NCBI RefSeq assembly: GCF_004298475.1
Contig: NZ_SCRP01000017.1
Location: 62,001 to 126,000 of the forward strand
Origin: Paraburkholderia sp.
GTDB taxonomy: Bacteria; Pseudomonadota; Gammaproteobacteria; Burkholderiales; Burkholderiaceae
DNA: 64,000 nt
Reading direction: 5' to 3'
The translations under genes were made by a program, and so were the position numbers. Within the stretch, counting starts at the first letter, position 1; each line of letters starts with the position of its first letter. The notes beneath the pieces are model-generated. The model had not been told where the DNA came from. It made no database searches and worked only from the letters and a program-made list of their open reading frames with translations. Shown here one piece after another: positions 19,222 to 29,116 of the stretch.

Positions 19222-20270
19222 CCCCGCAGCACATTGCCGTGCCCGCAACGCAACCGGCGCCCCGCCGCCCGCGTCGGCACGGTGCACGCACACTGACACT
19301 CGCGGCGGCGCCGCTGTTGGCGTTTATGGCGGCGTTTATGGCATTGCACGCGGGCAGCGCGCAGGCCGCGAACGCTGTCGCTGCGACCGGGCCCACCGCA
19401 TCCACGGTGCAAAACGCCTCCGATCTGGCCGCCCGCGCGCCCGCCCCGAGCATGAGCACGGGCCGCCAGGTGCGCTTCGGCAATGGCGCGGTGTACCGCA
19501 ACCTGATCCCCTCGCCGATGCTGGAGGCGCAGGCCGCCGCCGAATATGCCGAGATCGTGCGCGGCGCGGCCCACTCCGACCGGCTCTATCCCGACAGCGA
19601 CCCGCATGTGGAGCGCGTGCGCTTCTTCGTGAACCGCCTTGCGCCCTTCACGCAGAAGTGGGGCGAGCGCGTGAAGAACTGGAAATGGGAGGTGGCGGTG
19701 ATCCGGTCGCCGGATATCCGCATGTACTGCCTGCCGGGCGGCAAGATCGTCGTGTATGGCGGCCTGCTCGACCGCGTGAAGCTCAACGACAACGAATTCG
19801 GCATGCTGCTCGGCCACGAGATCGCGCATGCGGTGCGCGAGCACGTGCGCGAGCGCCTCGGCGAACAGCAGGCGGCGCAGATCGAGTCCGGCAGCGTGCC
19901 GCAGCTCTTCGGGCTCGCCGATCTGGGCGTGTTTCCGCTCGGCATCGGCTCGCAGCTCGTCGAAATGCACTACGGCCACGCCGACGAAACCGAAGCCGAC
20001 GTGATCGGCAGCGACATAGCGTCGCGCGCGGGCTTCGATCCGCGCGCAGCGGTGACGCTCTGGGACAAGCTCGCCGCGGCGACGAAGAACGACCGGGATC
20101 AGGGCTTCATCTACGTGCATCCGTACACGAGCGCGCGCCGCGCCGACGTCGTCAAGCGCCTGCCCGACATGATGCCGCTCTATGCGAAGGCGATCGGCGT
20201 GCCGGTCGATGCGCTGCCCGACTACGCGGGCATTATCGTGCCGCAACGGCGCAAGATCGCGGCGCCCTGA
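19218..20270 (+). CDS. M48-family metalloprotease, probably periplasmic
   Basis: 350 residues from a GTG that overlaps the ampG stop. An Arg-rich start (PRRPRRHGAR) followed by a hydrophobic stretch and AQAAN near residue 50 suggests a signal peptide. The zinc site is HEIAH in LLGHEIAHAVREHVRE, with the third-ligand glutamate in DETEADVIG. Resembles the BepA/LoiP-like M48 group involved in envelope quality control, though no TPR domain follows. No lipobox cysteine seen. Coupling to ampG suggests an envelope role; the substrate is unknown. Confidence 0.85.
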   Translation: MTPQHIAVPATQPAPRRPRRHGARTLTLAAAPLLAFMAAFMALHAGSAQAANAVAATGPTASTVQNASDLAARAPAPSMSTGRQVRFGNGAVYRNLIPSPMLEAQAAAEYAEIVRGAAHSDRLYPDSDPHVERVRFFVNRLAPFTQKWGERVKNWKWEVAVIRSPDIRMYCLPGGKIVVYGGLLDRVKLNDNEFGMLLGHEIAHAVREHVRERLGEQQAAQIESGSVPQLFGLADLGVFPLGIGSQLVEMHYGHADETEADVIGSDIASRAGFDPRAAVTLWDKLAAATKNDRDQGFIYVHPYTSARRADVVKRLPDMMPLYAKAIGVPVDALPDYAGIIVPQRRKIAAP

Positions 20271-20298
20271 TGCGGGCGCAGCCCGGCGTCACGCAACG

Positions 20299-21084
20299 TC
20301 ACCCAATGCACGCGACCTCGTAGTCGTAGTCGATGGTGAGCGGCGCGTGGTCGCTGAACTTGATGTCCCTGAAAATCGACGTGCGCTTCGCGGTGGCCGC
20401 GATGCCGGGCGTGGCGATCTCGTAGTCGATGCGCCACCCCACGTTCTTCGCGTACGCCTGGCCGCGGTTGCTCCACCAGGTGTACTGCTCGGGCCGTGAG
20501 TCAAGCGTGCGGAACACGTCGACATAACCGACTTCGTCGAAGAGTTTCGTGAGCCACGCACGCTCTTCGGGCAGGCAGCCCGAGTTCTTCTGGTTGCCCT
20601 TCCAGTTCTTGATGTCGATTTCCTTGTGGACGATGTTCACGTCGCCGCACACGATCACTTCGCGCTCGCGCGCGAGTTCGGCGAGATGCGGCATGAACGC
20701 GTCCATGAAGCGGTATTTCGCGGCCTGGCGCTCATCGCCGCTCGAACCCGAGGGCACGTACACCGACACGATCGACAGCTTGCCGAAGCGCGCCTCGACG
20801 TAGCGGCCTTCGGGATCGAACTCTTCGCTGCCGAAGCCGATGATCACCTCGTCCGGTTCATGGCGCGTGTAGAGGCCCGCGCCGCTGTAGCCCTTCTTCA
20901 CCGCGTGCTGGAAATAGCCCGTGAAATCGTGCGGTGCGAGAAATTCGGGCGTCATGTCGTCCTGCGAGCATTTGATTTCCTGCACGCAGAGCACGTCGGC
21001 CTTCTGTTCCCCGAACCACTCGAAGAAGCCCTTCTTCGCCGCCGAACGAATGCCGTTGAGGTTCGCGGTGATCACTCGCAACAT
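20299..21084 (-). CDS. xth: Exodeoxyribonuclease III
   Basis: Base-excision repair AP endonuclease and 3'-5' exonuclease. 261 residues. The EEP nuclease motifs are complete: ANLNGIRSA (Asn), VQEIK (metal Glu), GYSGAGLYTR, GDVNIVHKEIDI (Asp/Asn) and SDHAPL (His). I chose the ATG at 21084 (MLRVITANLNGIR), with an aaggaa ribosome site, over an ORF start 26 codons upstream whose translation is not family-like. Convergent with the M48 protease gene, with only 28 bp between stops and no clear terminator. Confidence 0.95.
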   Translation of the reverse strand: MLRVITANLNGIRSAAKKGFFEWFGEQKADVLCVQEIKCSQDDMTPEFLAPHDFTGYFQHAVKKGYSGAGLYTRHEPDEVIIGFGSEEFDPEGRYVEARFGKLSIVSVYVPSGSSGDERQAAKYRFMDAFMPHLAELAREREVIVCGDVNIVHKEIDIKNWKGNQKNSGCLPEERAWLTKLFDEVGYVDVFRTLDSRPEQYTWWSNRGQAYAKNVGWRIDYEIATPGIAATAKRTSIFRDIKFSDHAPLTIDYDYEVACIG

Positions 21085-21172
21085 GTCTTGTTTCCTTGTG
21101 GTTTGCGCCCGCGCCTTGCGTCCGCTCTGTGCCGCTGCGCGAGGCGTGATGTCGCCAATCAAGCGAGCCGGG

Positions 21173-22009
21173 CTAGTCGACCTTGACGCCCTTCAGTTCT
21201 TCCCTGGCGGGCGGGAATTCGAGCTTGAGGCCTTCGAGCAGGCGCAGCAGCAGCTCGGCCACCATCAGGTTGCGATGCGACTTCGAATTCGCCGGAATCA
21301 CGTACCACGGCGCGTACTCCGTGGAGGTGGCCGCGAGCGCGTCGCGATAGGCCGCCTGATAGACGTCCCAGCGCTTGCGCGCTTCGAGGTCGGAGAGGTC
21401 GAACTTCCAGTGCTTGGTCGGGTCGTCGATGCGCGCCTGAATGCGCGCCTTCTGCTCGTCTTTGGAGATGTGCAGCAGGCACTTGATGATGGTCGTGCCG
21501 GTTTCCGTGAGCATCGCCTCGAACTCGCGGATCTGGCGGTAGCGGCGCTCCCACCCGGTCGCGTCGATCTGGCCCATCACGCGCGGCACGAGCACGTCTT
21601 CGTAGTGGCTGCGGTTGAAGATGGTCAGCTCGCCCGCTGCGGGCACTCGCCGGTGCACGCGCCAGAGAAAATCGTGCGACGCCTCGATGGCGCTCGGCGC
21701 GCGGAACGGCACGATGCGCAGGCCGAGCGGATCGACCTCGTGAAAGACGCTGCGGATCGTGCCGTCCTTGCCGCTCGTATCCATGCCCTGGAGCACGAGC
21801 AGCACGCGCTCGTACCGTTGCGCGTGCAAGCGCTCCTGCTGCACGTCGATGCGCTCGCTGACAACGGCCAGGCGGTCGCGGTCGCCTTCCTTGGTTCCCG
21901 TGCTGAACGGCTTGGCCGACGGATCGAGCGCGTCGAGTGAGAATTTCGCCGCCCGCTTGTCGTCGAAGTACGGCACGCGGTAGTCATCGAGACTCGGGGG
22001 CTTCGTCAT
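21173..22009 (-). CDS. ppk2: Polyphosphate kinase 2 family protein
   Basis: Uses polyphosphate to phosphorylate nucleotides. 278 residues, single PPK2 domain. Walker A is GMDTSGKDGTIR, the lid region FRAPSAIEASHDFLWRVH, and Walker B FNRSHYEDVLVPRV. Single-domain PPK2 enzymes of classes I and III look alike at this level, so whether AMP, ADP or GDP is preferred is unclear. The 88-bp gap to xth would allow a shared transcript. A 17-bp perfect hairpin separates it from gatB. Confidence 0.9.
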   Translation of the reverse strand: MTKPPSLDDYRVPYFDDKRAAKFSLDALDPSAKPFSTGTKEGDRDRLAVVSERIDVQQERLHAQRYERVLLVLQGMDTSGKDGTIRSVFHEVDPLGLRIVPFRAPSAIEASHDFLWRVHRRVPAAGELTIFNRSHYEDVLVPRVMGQIDATGWERRYRQIREFEAMLTETGTTIIKCLLHISKDEQKARIQARIDDPTKHWKFDLSDLEARKRWDVYQAAYRDALAATSTEYAPWYVIPANSKSHRNLMVAELLLRLLEGLKLEFPPAREELKGVKVD

Positions 22010-22080
22010 TCGGGGTTCTCCTCTTGTTCCAACGCGCTCACTCCGGTCCCACAGCGCATACTTCGGCGGCGCATCAAACG

Positions 22081-22119
22081 GCAGGGCGGCGTCGCGCGTC
22101 TTGCGCGACGCCGCCCTGC
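22081..22119 (-). terminator. Very strong hairpin after gatB
   Basis: A 17-bp perfect inverted repeat (22081-22097 / 22103-22119) with a 5-nt loop, just past the gatB stop. On the minus strand it is followed by a short cgtttg rather than a long T tract, so it may terminate the gatCAB transcript imperfectly or protect its 3' end. It lies 72 bp upstream of the ppk2 start. Confidence 0.65.
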
Positions 22120-22141
22120 GGTGGCAATTGCCGGAAAGCGC

Positions 22142-23620
22142 TCAGGATAGCTTTTTCTTCAGCAGCTCGTTCACCTGCTGCGGATTCGCCTTACCCTTCG
22201 TTGCCTTCATCGCCTGGCCGATCAGCGCGTTGAACGCCTTCTCCTTGCCCGCGCGGAATTCCTCGACCGACTTCTGGTTCGCGGCGAGCACCTCGTCGAT
22301 GATCGCTTCGAGCGCGCCGGTATCCGAAATCTGCTTGAGGCCCTTCGCTTCGATGATGCGATCGGCGGCATCCGCGCCCTCGGCCTTCTCGTCCCACATC
22401 GCGAGGAACACTTCCTTCGCGATCTTGTTCGAGATCGTGCCGTCGGCGATGCGTTGCAGCAACAGCCCGAGCTGCGCAGCCGAGACCGGCGACGCGTCGA
22501 TATCGAGGCCTTCGCGGTTCAACTGCGACGACACTTCGCCCATCAGCCAGTTCGCGGCAACCTTCGCCTGGGCGGCGCCTGTGGTCGCGACCACGGCCTC
22601 GAAGTACACAGCCATCGACTTGGCCGCCGTGAGCACGCCCGCATCGTAAGGCGTCACGCCGTACTGCTCGACAAAGCGTGTCTGCATCGTCGCGGGCAGT
22701 TCGGGCATCGCGCCCTTCACGCGCTCGATCCACGCCGCATCGATCACGAGCGGCATCAGATCGGGATCGGGGAAATAGCGGTAATCGTGCGCGTCTTCCT
22801 TGCTGCGCATCGAGCGCGTTTCGCGCTTGTCCGGGTCGTAGAGGCGCGTTTCCTGCACGACGGTGCCGCCATCCTCGATCAGTTCGATCTGGCGGCGCAC
22901 TTCGTACTGGATCGCTTCTTCGAGGAAGCGGAACGAGTTCAGGTTCTTGATTTCGGCGCGCGTGCCGAATTCCTGCTGGCCGACCGGACGCACGGAGACG
23001 TTCGCGTCGCAGCGGAACGAGCCTTCCTGCATGTTGCCGTCGCAGATGCCGAGCCACATGACGAGGCTGTGCAGCGACTTCGCGTAGGCCACCGCTTCGG
23101 CGGCGCTGCGCATTTCCGGCTCGGTGACGATTTCGAGCAGCGGCGTGCCCGCGCGGTTCAGGTCGATGCCCGTCATGCCCGCGAAGTCTTCGTGCAGCGA
23201 CTTGCCGGCGTCCTCTTCGAGGTGGGCGCGCGTGAGATTGACGGTTTTCTCGTAGGCTTCCTTGCCGGTCTTCTCGTTGGCGGGGACCTGGATCGTGATC
23301 TGCCCGCCCTGCACGACCGGGATCTCGTACTGGCTGATCTGATAGCCCTTCGGCAGGTCCGGATAGAAGTAGTTCTTGCGCGCGAAGATGCTGCGCGGCG
23401 CGACCGTCGCGCCAATCGCGAGACCGAAGCGGATCGCGCGCTCGACGGCGCCGCGGTTCATCACCGGCAGCACGCCCGGCAGCGCGAGATCGACGGGACA
23501 GGCCTGCGTGTTGGCATCGGCGCCGAACTGCGTCGAAGCGCCCGAGAAAATCTTCGACGCCGTCGACAACTGCGCGTGCGTCTCAAGACCGATGACGACT
23601 TCCCATTGTGTTGCTGCCAT
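22142..23620 (-). CDS. gatB: Asp-tRNA(Asn)/Glu-tRNA(Gln) amidotransferase subunit B
   Basis: Binds the misacylated tRNA and activates its acyl group in the GatCAB complex. 492 residues from the ATG at 23620 ([18 protein letters not shown]). The GatB catalytic core ([49 protein letters not shown]) is followed by the helical YqeY/GatB C-terminal domain ending LKKKLS. Start supported by an agaggtg ribosome site. It begins two bases after the gatA stop, so the two are coupled. Confidence 0.97.
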   Translation of the reverse strand: MAATQWEVVIGLETHAQLSTASKIFSGASTQFGADANTQACPVDLALPGVLPVMNRGAVERAIRFGLAIGATVAPRSIFARKNYFYPDLPKGYQISQYEIPVVQGGQITIQVPANEKTGKEAYEKTVNLTRAHLEEDAGKSLHEDFAGMTGIDLNRAGTPLLEIVTEPEMRSAAEAVAYAKSLHSLVMWLGICDGNMQEGSFRCDANVSVRPVGQQEFGTRAEIKNLNSFRFLEEAIQYEVRRQIELIEDGGTVVQETRLYDPDKRETRSMRSKEDAHDYRYFPDPDLMPLVIDAAWIERVKGAMPELPATMQTRFVEQYGVTPYDAGVLTAAKSMAVYFEAVVATTGAAQAKVAANWLMGEVSSQLNREGLDIDASPVSAAQLGLLLQRIADGTISNKIAKEVFLAMWDEKAEGADAADRIIEAKGLKQISDTGALEAIIDEVLAANQKSVEEFRAGKEKAFNALIGQAMKATKGKANPQQVNELLKKKLS

Positions 23621-23622
23621 GA

Positions 23623-25113
23623 TCACACCTCTGCCGGAGCTTTGCGATGCCAGTCGGTCGCGCGCTGGAAGGCGTCGGCGACCTGCAGCATGCGGGCCTC
23701 GTTGAAATAGTTGCCGACGATCTGCAGACCGACCGGACGCTGCGCATTCGCTCCCGCGCCGAAGCCGCACGGCACGCTCATGCCGGGCAGGCCCGCGAGG
23801 CTCGTGGAGAGCGTGTAGATGTCCGCGAGGTACATCTGCAGCGGATCGTCGCCCTTCGCGCCGAGGTCCCACGCCACGCTCGGCGCGACCGGGCCCATGA
23901 TGACGTCGCACTGCCTGAACGCTTCCTGGAAGTCCTGCGCGATGATGCGGCGGATCTTCTGCGCCTGCAGGTAGTACGCGTCGTAGTAGCCGTGCGAGAG
24001 CACGTAGGTGCCGACCAGAATGCGGCGCTTCACTTCCGGGCCGAAGCCCTCGGCGCGCGACTTCTTGTACATGTCGAGCAGATCGCGGTAGTCGGCTGCG
24101 CGATGGCCGTAGCGCACGCCATCGAAGCGCGAGAGGTTCGACGAGGCTTCGGCGGGGGCGATGACGTAGTAGACGGGGATCGACAGTTCGGTCTTCGGCA
24201 GCGACACCTCGACGAGCGTGGCGCCGAGCGATTCGTAGACCTTGAGTGCGGCGTCGATGGCCGCGCGGACGTCTTCGGCGAGACCCGCGCCGAAGTATTC
24301 CTTCGGCAGGCCGATGCGCAGGCCCGCGAGCGGCTTGTCGGCGGAAGCGTCGGCGCTCCAGCGTGTGCCGAGATGGCGCGTGTAGTCCTCGTCGTCGCGC
24401 TGCAGGCTCGTCGAGTCGCGCTCGTCGAAGCCCGCCATGGCGTTGAGCAGCAGGCCGCAGTCAGCGGCGCTGTGCGCGAACGGGCCGCCCTGGTCGAGCG
24501 ACGAGGCAAACGCGATCATGCCGTAGCGCGACACGCGGCCGTAGGTCGGCTTGATGCCCGTGACGCCCGAGAACGACGCGGGCTGGCGGATCGAGCCGCC
24601 CGTGTCCGTGCCGGTCGCGGCGGGCGCGAGGCGCGCAGCCACGGCCGCAGCCGAGCCGCCCGACGAGCCGCCCGGCACCGCCCGCTCGTCCCACGGGTTC
24701 TTCACGGCGCCGAAGTGCGAGTTCTCGTTGGACGAGCCCATCGCGAATTCGTCCATGTTGGTCTTGCCGAGGCACACCATGCCCGCGCGCTCGAGCCGCG
24801 CGACGACGGTGGCGTCGAACGGGCTCACGTAGTTTTCGAGCATCTTCGAGCCGGCCGTCGAGCGCCAGCCGCGCGTGACGAACACGTCCTTGTGCGCGAG
24901 CGGCAGGCCGAGCAGCGCGCCGGTGTCGCCGGCGGCGAGGCGCGCGTCGGCGGCCCTGGCCTGGGCGAGCGTCAGCTCCGGATTGACGTCGACGAACGCG
25001 TTCAGCGCCTTATACCGGTCGATTCGCGCCAGATAGTGCTGCGCCAGCTCGACTGCCGAGTATTCCCTGGCAGCCAGCGAGGCGCGCAGTTCGGTCAAGC
25101 TTTTTTCATGCAT
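23623..25113 (-). CDS. gatA: Asp-tRNA(Asn)/Glu-tRNA(Gln) amidotransferase subunit A
   Basis: Amidase subunit that releases ammonia from glutamine. 496 residues. The Ser-cisSer-Lys triad region is visible: the Lys in LPLAHKDVF, and [23 protein letters not shown] carrying the cis-Ser with the nucleophile in the [10 protein letters not shown] stretch. I chose the ATG at 25113 ([13 protein letters not shown]), matching the family N-terminus, rather than the ORF start at 25248. A 168-bp gap separates it from gatC. Confidence 0.97.
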   Translation of the reverse strand: MHEKSLTELRASLAAREYSAVELAQHYLARIDRYKALNAFVDVNPELTLAQARAADARLAAGDTGALLGLPLAHKDVFVTRGWRSTAGSKMLENYVSPFDATVVARLERAGMVCLGKTNMDEFAMGSSNENSHFGAVKNPWDERAVPGGSSGGSAAAVAARLAPAATGTDTGGSIRQPASFSGVTGIKPTYGRVSRYGMIAFASSLDQGGPFAHSAADCGLLLNAMAGFDERDSTSLQRDDEDYTRHLGTRWSADASADKPLAGLRIGLPKEYFGAGLAEDVRAAIDAALKVYESLGATLVEVSLPKTELSIPVYYVIAPAEASSNLSRFDGVRYGHRAADYRDLLDMYKKSRAEGFGPEVKRRILVGTYVLSHGYYDAYYLQAQKIRRIIAQDFQEAFRQCDVIMGPVAPSVAWDLGAKGDDPLQMYLADIYTLSTSLAGLPGMSVPCGFGAGANAQRPVGLQIVGNYFNEARMLQVADAFQRATDWHRKAPAEV

Positions 25114-25281
25114 TGCGAGGTTCCTGGAAGAACGTGGCGGCGGCGCCGCTTGCTGCGTACTGCGTGCTGCGTGCGCCGTCATCGGGGCTTCGTGCCCGGC
25201 CGGCAGGCCGCGCCCCGTGAGATCGGGGAGCCGTCGCGGCGCTTTCATGCGCCAGCGACGGGAAAACCGGGTGCCCGAGGC

Positions 25282-25581
25282 TTATTCGATCACGCGCGGC
25301 ACGAGGTACAGGCCGTCCTGCACCGCGGGCGCCGGACGCTGAAACGCGTCGCGGTCGACGGTTTCGGTCACGGCATCCTCGCGCAGGCGCAGCGCGACGT
25401 CCTCGATCTGCTCGATCGGGTGCGCGAGCGGCGCGATGCCGGTGGTGTCGACGGCCTGCATCTGCTCGACGAGGCCGAAGAAGTTGTTCAGGCGTTCGAG
25501 CGTATTGCCGGCTTCGGCGTCGGCCAGTTCGAGACGCGCGAGATGCGCGATTCGCTTCACATCGTTGAGGGTCAGGGCCAT
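25282..25581 (-). CDS. gatC: Asp-tRNA(Asn)/Glu-tRNA(Gln) amidotransferase subunit C
   Basis: Small subunit that wraps around GatA and GatB. 99 residues ([19 protein letters not shown] to YLVPRVIE), a typical GatC. I took the ATG at 25581; the in-frame ORF extends far upstream but without family similarity. First gene of gatC-gatA-gatB. A TATAAT hexamer on the minus strand (25741-25736) is a plausible -10, but the -35 is weak. Confidence 0.95.
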   Translation of the reverse strand: MALTLNDVKRIAHLARLELADAEAGNTLERLNNFFGLVEQMQAVDTTGIAPLAHPIEQIEDVALRLREDAVTETVDRDAFQRPAPAVQDGLYLVPRVIE

Positions 25582-26170
25582 GCGGTCACCGGAAAAAATG
25601 GGCTGTAGCTCCAGCCGTTGCGCCAGGTTCGAAAAAACAGTGCTGCAACAGCGATTTATCGCGCCGGATCCGGCTCTGGAGGAAAGCTTCGACGTCGTCA
25701 AAAACTCCCTTTCGGATCCTGCAAAACAGGCAAAATTATAAGGTATCATTACGCGTTCGACCCAAACCCGGATAGCCTTGCATCTGCCTTTCGTCTGTCT
25801 TTGATCGCCGATCACGGCACTTCGGCAGCGCTTGTGCAACGCCTGTGCAACACTTCGCGGCCAAAGTACTGGCGAAGCGCTGACAAACACGCGCAGGCAA
25901 CCAGCGCACGCAAAGCGGTGCGCAAATGGCACGTGAAAGGTGCGCAACAGGCACGCAAAGGCACATAAAGGCACGAAGGGGCTACGGGGCATGCAAGGGG
26001 CAGGCTCGCGGCAGACTCAGAACGCCACCAGTTTGCCCCCGGTAATCATTCCCGCAGTTTCAGGTTCCTCGCGGCGCGCTTCGCGCCCGGCCTGGGGCTG
26101 TTATTTTTTCCGCTGCCGTCCTTGACCCGCCCGTCTGGAAGGTCGGCCACAAGCGAGACAGGATTTTTGA
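25582..26170. other. 589-bp divergent region between gatC and mreB
   Basis: No gene. It should hold divergent promoters: a minus-strand TATAAT at 25736-25741 for gatC; for mreB I see ttgacc at about 26123 without a convincing -10. A short 10-bp tandem repeat aggcacgcaa / aggcacataa / aggcacgaag lies at 25949-25978, and gtgcaacgcct / gtgcaacactt is a near-repeat at about 25832-25855. The rest is featureless to me. Confidence 0.6.
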
Positions 26171-27214
<1,044 letters not shown>

Positions 27215-27374
27215 GCACACGCATCCCATGCGCGCGGCGCGGCACATCCCGCACATCCAGCTCCTCCTGGAGAGGCAGCCGGTTCGCTGCCTGGTTGCGG
27301 CCTCGTCGCCCGCTAACAGGCGCCGCTCGTAGCGCCACCGTTTCGTCCATCCGCACACGCCCCCGGCGCCGACC

Positions 27375-28577
27375 ATGGAATACAGTCCGCCGCCTCTGTT
27401 CAAGCAAGGCCCTTCGGCACTTGCGCGGCTCATCCTCTTTGTCGCGCTGTCGCTGGCCCTGCTTGTCTCCGACGCCCGCTTCAAGACGCTCGAAGTCGTG
27501 CGCGGCGTGCTCGGGGCAGGCCTCTACCCGTTGCAACGCGCGGCGCTCGTGCCGCGCGATCTCATCATGGGCGCCGCCGACCTCGCGGTGACGGGCGCCA
27601 CGCTGCGCGCCGAGAACGCGCAACTCCACGCGCGCAATCTCCAGCTTTCGCAGGAAGCCAATACCGCCAGCGCGCTCAGCGCCGAAAACGCGCACCTGCG
27701 CGCGGTGCTGCAGTTGTCGCAGCGTATCGGCGCGCAGTCGACTCCCGCCGAAATCCAGTACGACACGCGCGACCCGTTCACGCAGAAGGTCGTGATCGGG
27801 CGCGGCTCGCAGCAGGACATCCAGACCGGCTCGCCCGTCGTGGACGAGGACGGCGTGGTCGGTCAGGTCACGCGCGTATTCGCGATGCAGTCCGAAGTCA
27901 CGCTGCTCACGGACAAGGACCAGGCCGTCCCGGTCGAAATCGTGCGCACGGGCCTGCGCAGCGTGATTTACGGCACCGCGCAGGGTGCGCTGCTCGACCT
28001 GCGTTTCGTGCCGATCAGCGCCGACGTGCAGGTCGGCGACGAACTCGTGACGAGCGGCCTCGACGGCGTGTATCCGCAAGGACTGCCGGTCGCGAAGGTG
28101 CTGCGCGTGGACCGCCAGGCCGACACCGCGTTCGCGCGCGTGGTCTGCGTGCCGATTGCAACCGTGCGCGGCGCGCGCCAGGTGCTCGTGCTGCACTATG
28201 TTTCGCAGGAGCCGCCGCGTCCGGCCGAGACCGAGCCCGTCGCCCCCAAGGACGCGAAAAAGAAGGCCGATGCGAAGAAAGCCGCCGATAAAAAGGCAGC
28301 AGAGAAGGCAGCGGACGGCAAGACGCAGCCCGCCGCCGCGGCAACGGCCGCGCCGACCCCGGCAGCAACCCAGGCAACCCCGGCCGCCACAGCGGCAGCG
28401 GCAGCGGCAGCCGCGACCGCCGCCGCAAAGCAGAAGCCGGCCGAGGCCGCACCCCGATCCGCAGCGAAGCCCGAGCACGCCGCAGTGACCACACCAGCGG
28501 CCACTCCGGCAGCCAAACCAGCGGCCCGGTCCGCGCAGCACAGCGCGGCGCCCGCCGCCGCGCCGGAGCATCCGTGA
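27375..28577 (+). CDS. mreC: Rod-shape-determining protein MreC with a long low-complexity tail
   Basis: Bitopic inner-membrane protein linking MreB to PBP2. 400 residues: one transmembrane helix (about 18-32), a coiled coil (about 75-118, RAENAQLHARNLQLSQEAN) and the periplasmic beta-barrel domain ending near residue 275 (RQVLVLHYVSQ). Residues about 280-400 form a Lys/Ala/Pro-rich tail with no fold expected, longer than in E. coli MreC. A 160-bp gap separates it from mreB; its stop overlaps the mreD start. Confidence 0.95.
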   Translation: MEYSPPPLFKQGPSALARLILFVALSLALLVSDARFKTLEVVRGVLGAGLYPLQRAALVPRDLIMGAADLAVTGATLRAENAQLHARNLQLSQEANTASALSAENAHLRAVLQLSQRIGAQSTPAEIQYDTRDPFTQKVVIGRGSQQDIQTGSPVVDEDGVVGQVTRVFAMQSEVTLLTDKDQAVPVEIVRTGLRSVIYGTAQGALLDLRFVPISADVQVGDELVTSGLDGVYPQGLPVAKVLRVDRQADTAFARVVCVPIATVRGARQVLVLHYVSQEPPRPAETEPVAPKDAKKKADAKKAADKKAAEKAADGKTQPAAAATAAPTPAATQATPAATAAAAAAAATAAAKQKPAEAAPRSAAKPEHAAVTTPAATPAAKPAARSAQHSAAPAAAPEHP

Positions 28578-29089
28578 TGCCGCGTCCGCAATACATCCTG
28601 CAGCCGGTCAACCCGTATTTCATCGCGTTCAGCCTCGCCGCCGCGTTCCTGTTGAACCTGCTGCCGTGGGGCAAGCTGCCGGGCGTGCCCGACTTCGTCG
28701 CGCTCGTGCTGCTGTTCTGGAACATCCACCAGCCGCGCAAGGTCGGCATGGGCCTCGCGTTCTGCCTCGGCCTCATGATGGACGTGCATAACGCCAGCCT
28801 GCTCGGCGAACACGCGCTTGCGTACACGCTGCTGTCGTACGGCGCGATCACGATTCATCGCCGCGTCCTGTGGATGTCGCTCGGCGTGCAGGTTTTCGCC
28901 GTAATGCCGATGCTGGTCGGCACGCAGATCGTGCCGTTCGTGATCCGCCTCTTGATGGGCGCATCGTTTCCCGGCTGGGATTACCTCTTGAGCGGTTTCG
29001 TCGCCGCCGTGCTGTGGCCCGTTGCGAGCATCGTGCTCCTCTTGCCGCAGCGCCGCCCCGTCGATCCCGACGACACGCGGCCTATCTAA
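28577..29089 (+). CDS. mreD: Rod-shape-determining protein MreD
   Basis: Small integral membrane partner of MreC. 170 residues with about five hydrophobic segments (FSLAAAFLLNLLPWG, FVALVLLFWNIHQP and others). The ATG at 28577 overlaps the mreC TGA by one base; a GTG one codon upstream (28574) is also possible. PDFVALVLLFWNIHQPRKVGMG matches the family core. Confidence 0.95.
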   Translation: MPRPQYILQPVNPYFIAFSLAAAFLLNLLPWGKLPGVPDFVALVLLFWNIHQPRKVGMGLAFCLGLMMDVHNASLLGEHALAYTLLSYGAITIHRRVLWMSLGVQVFAVMPMLVGTQIVPFVIRLLMGASFPGWDYLLSGFVAAVLWPVASIVLLLPQRRPVDPDDTRPI

Positions 29090-29116
29090 GCCGCGCACGC
29101 GGGCCGGACGCATCGC

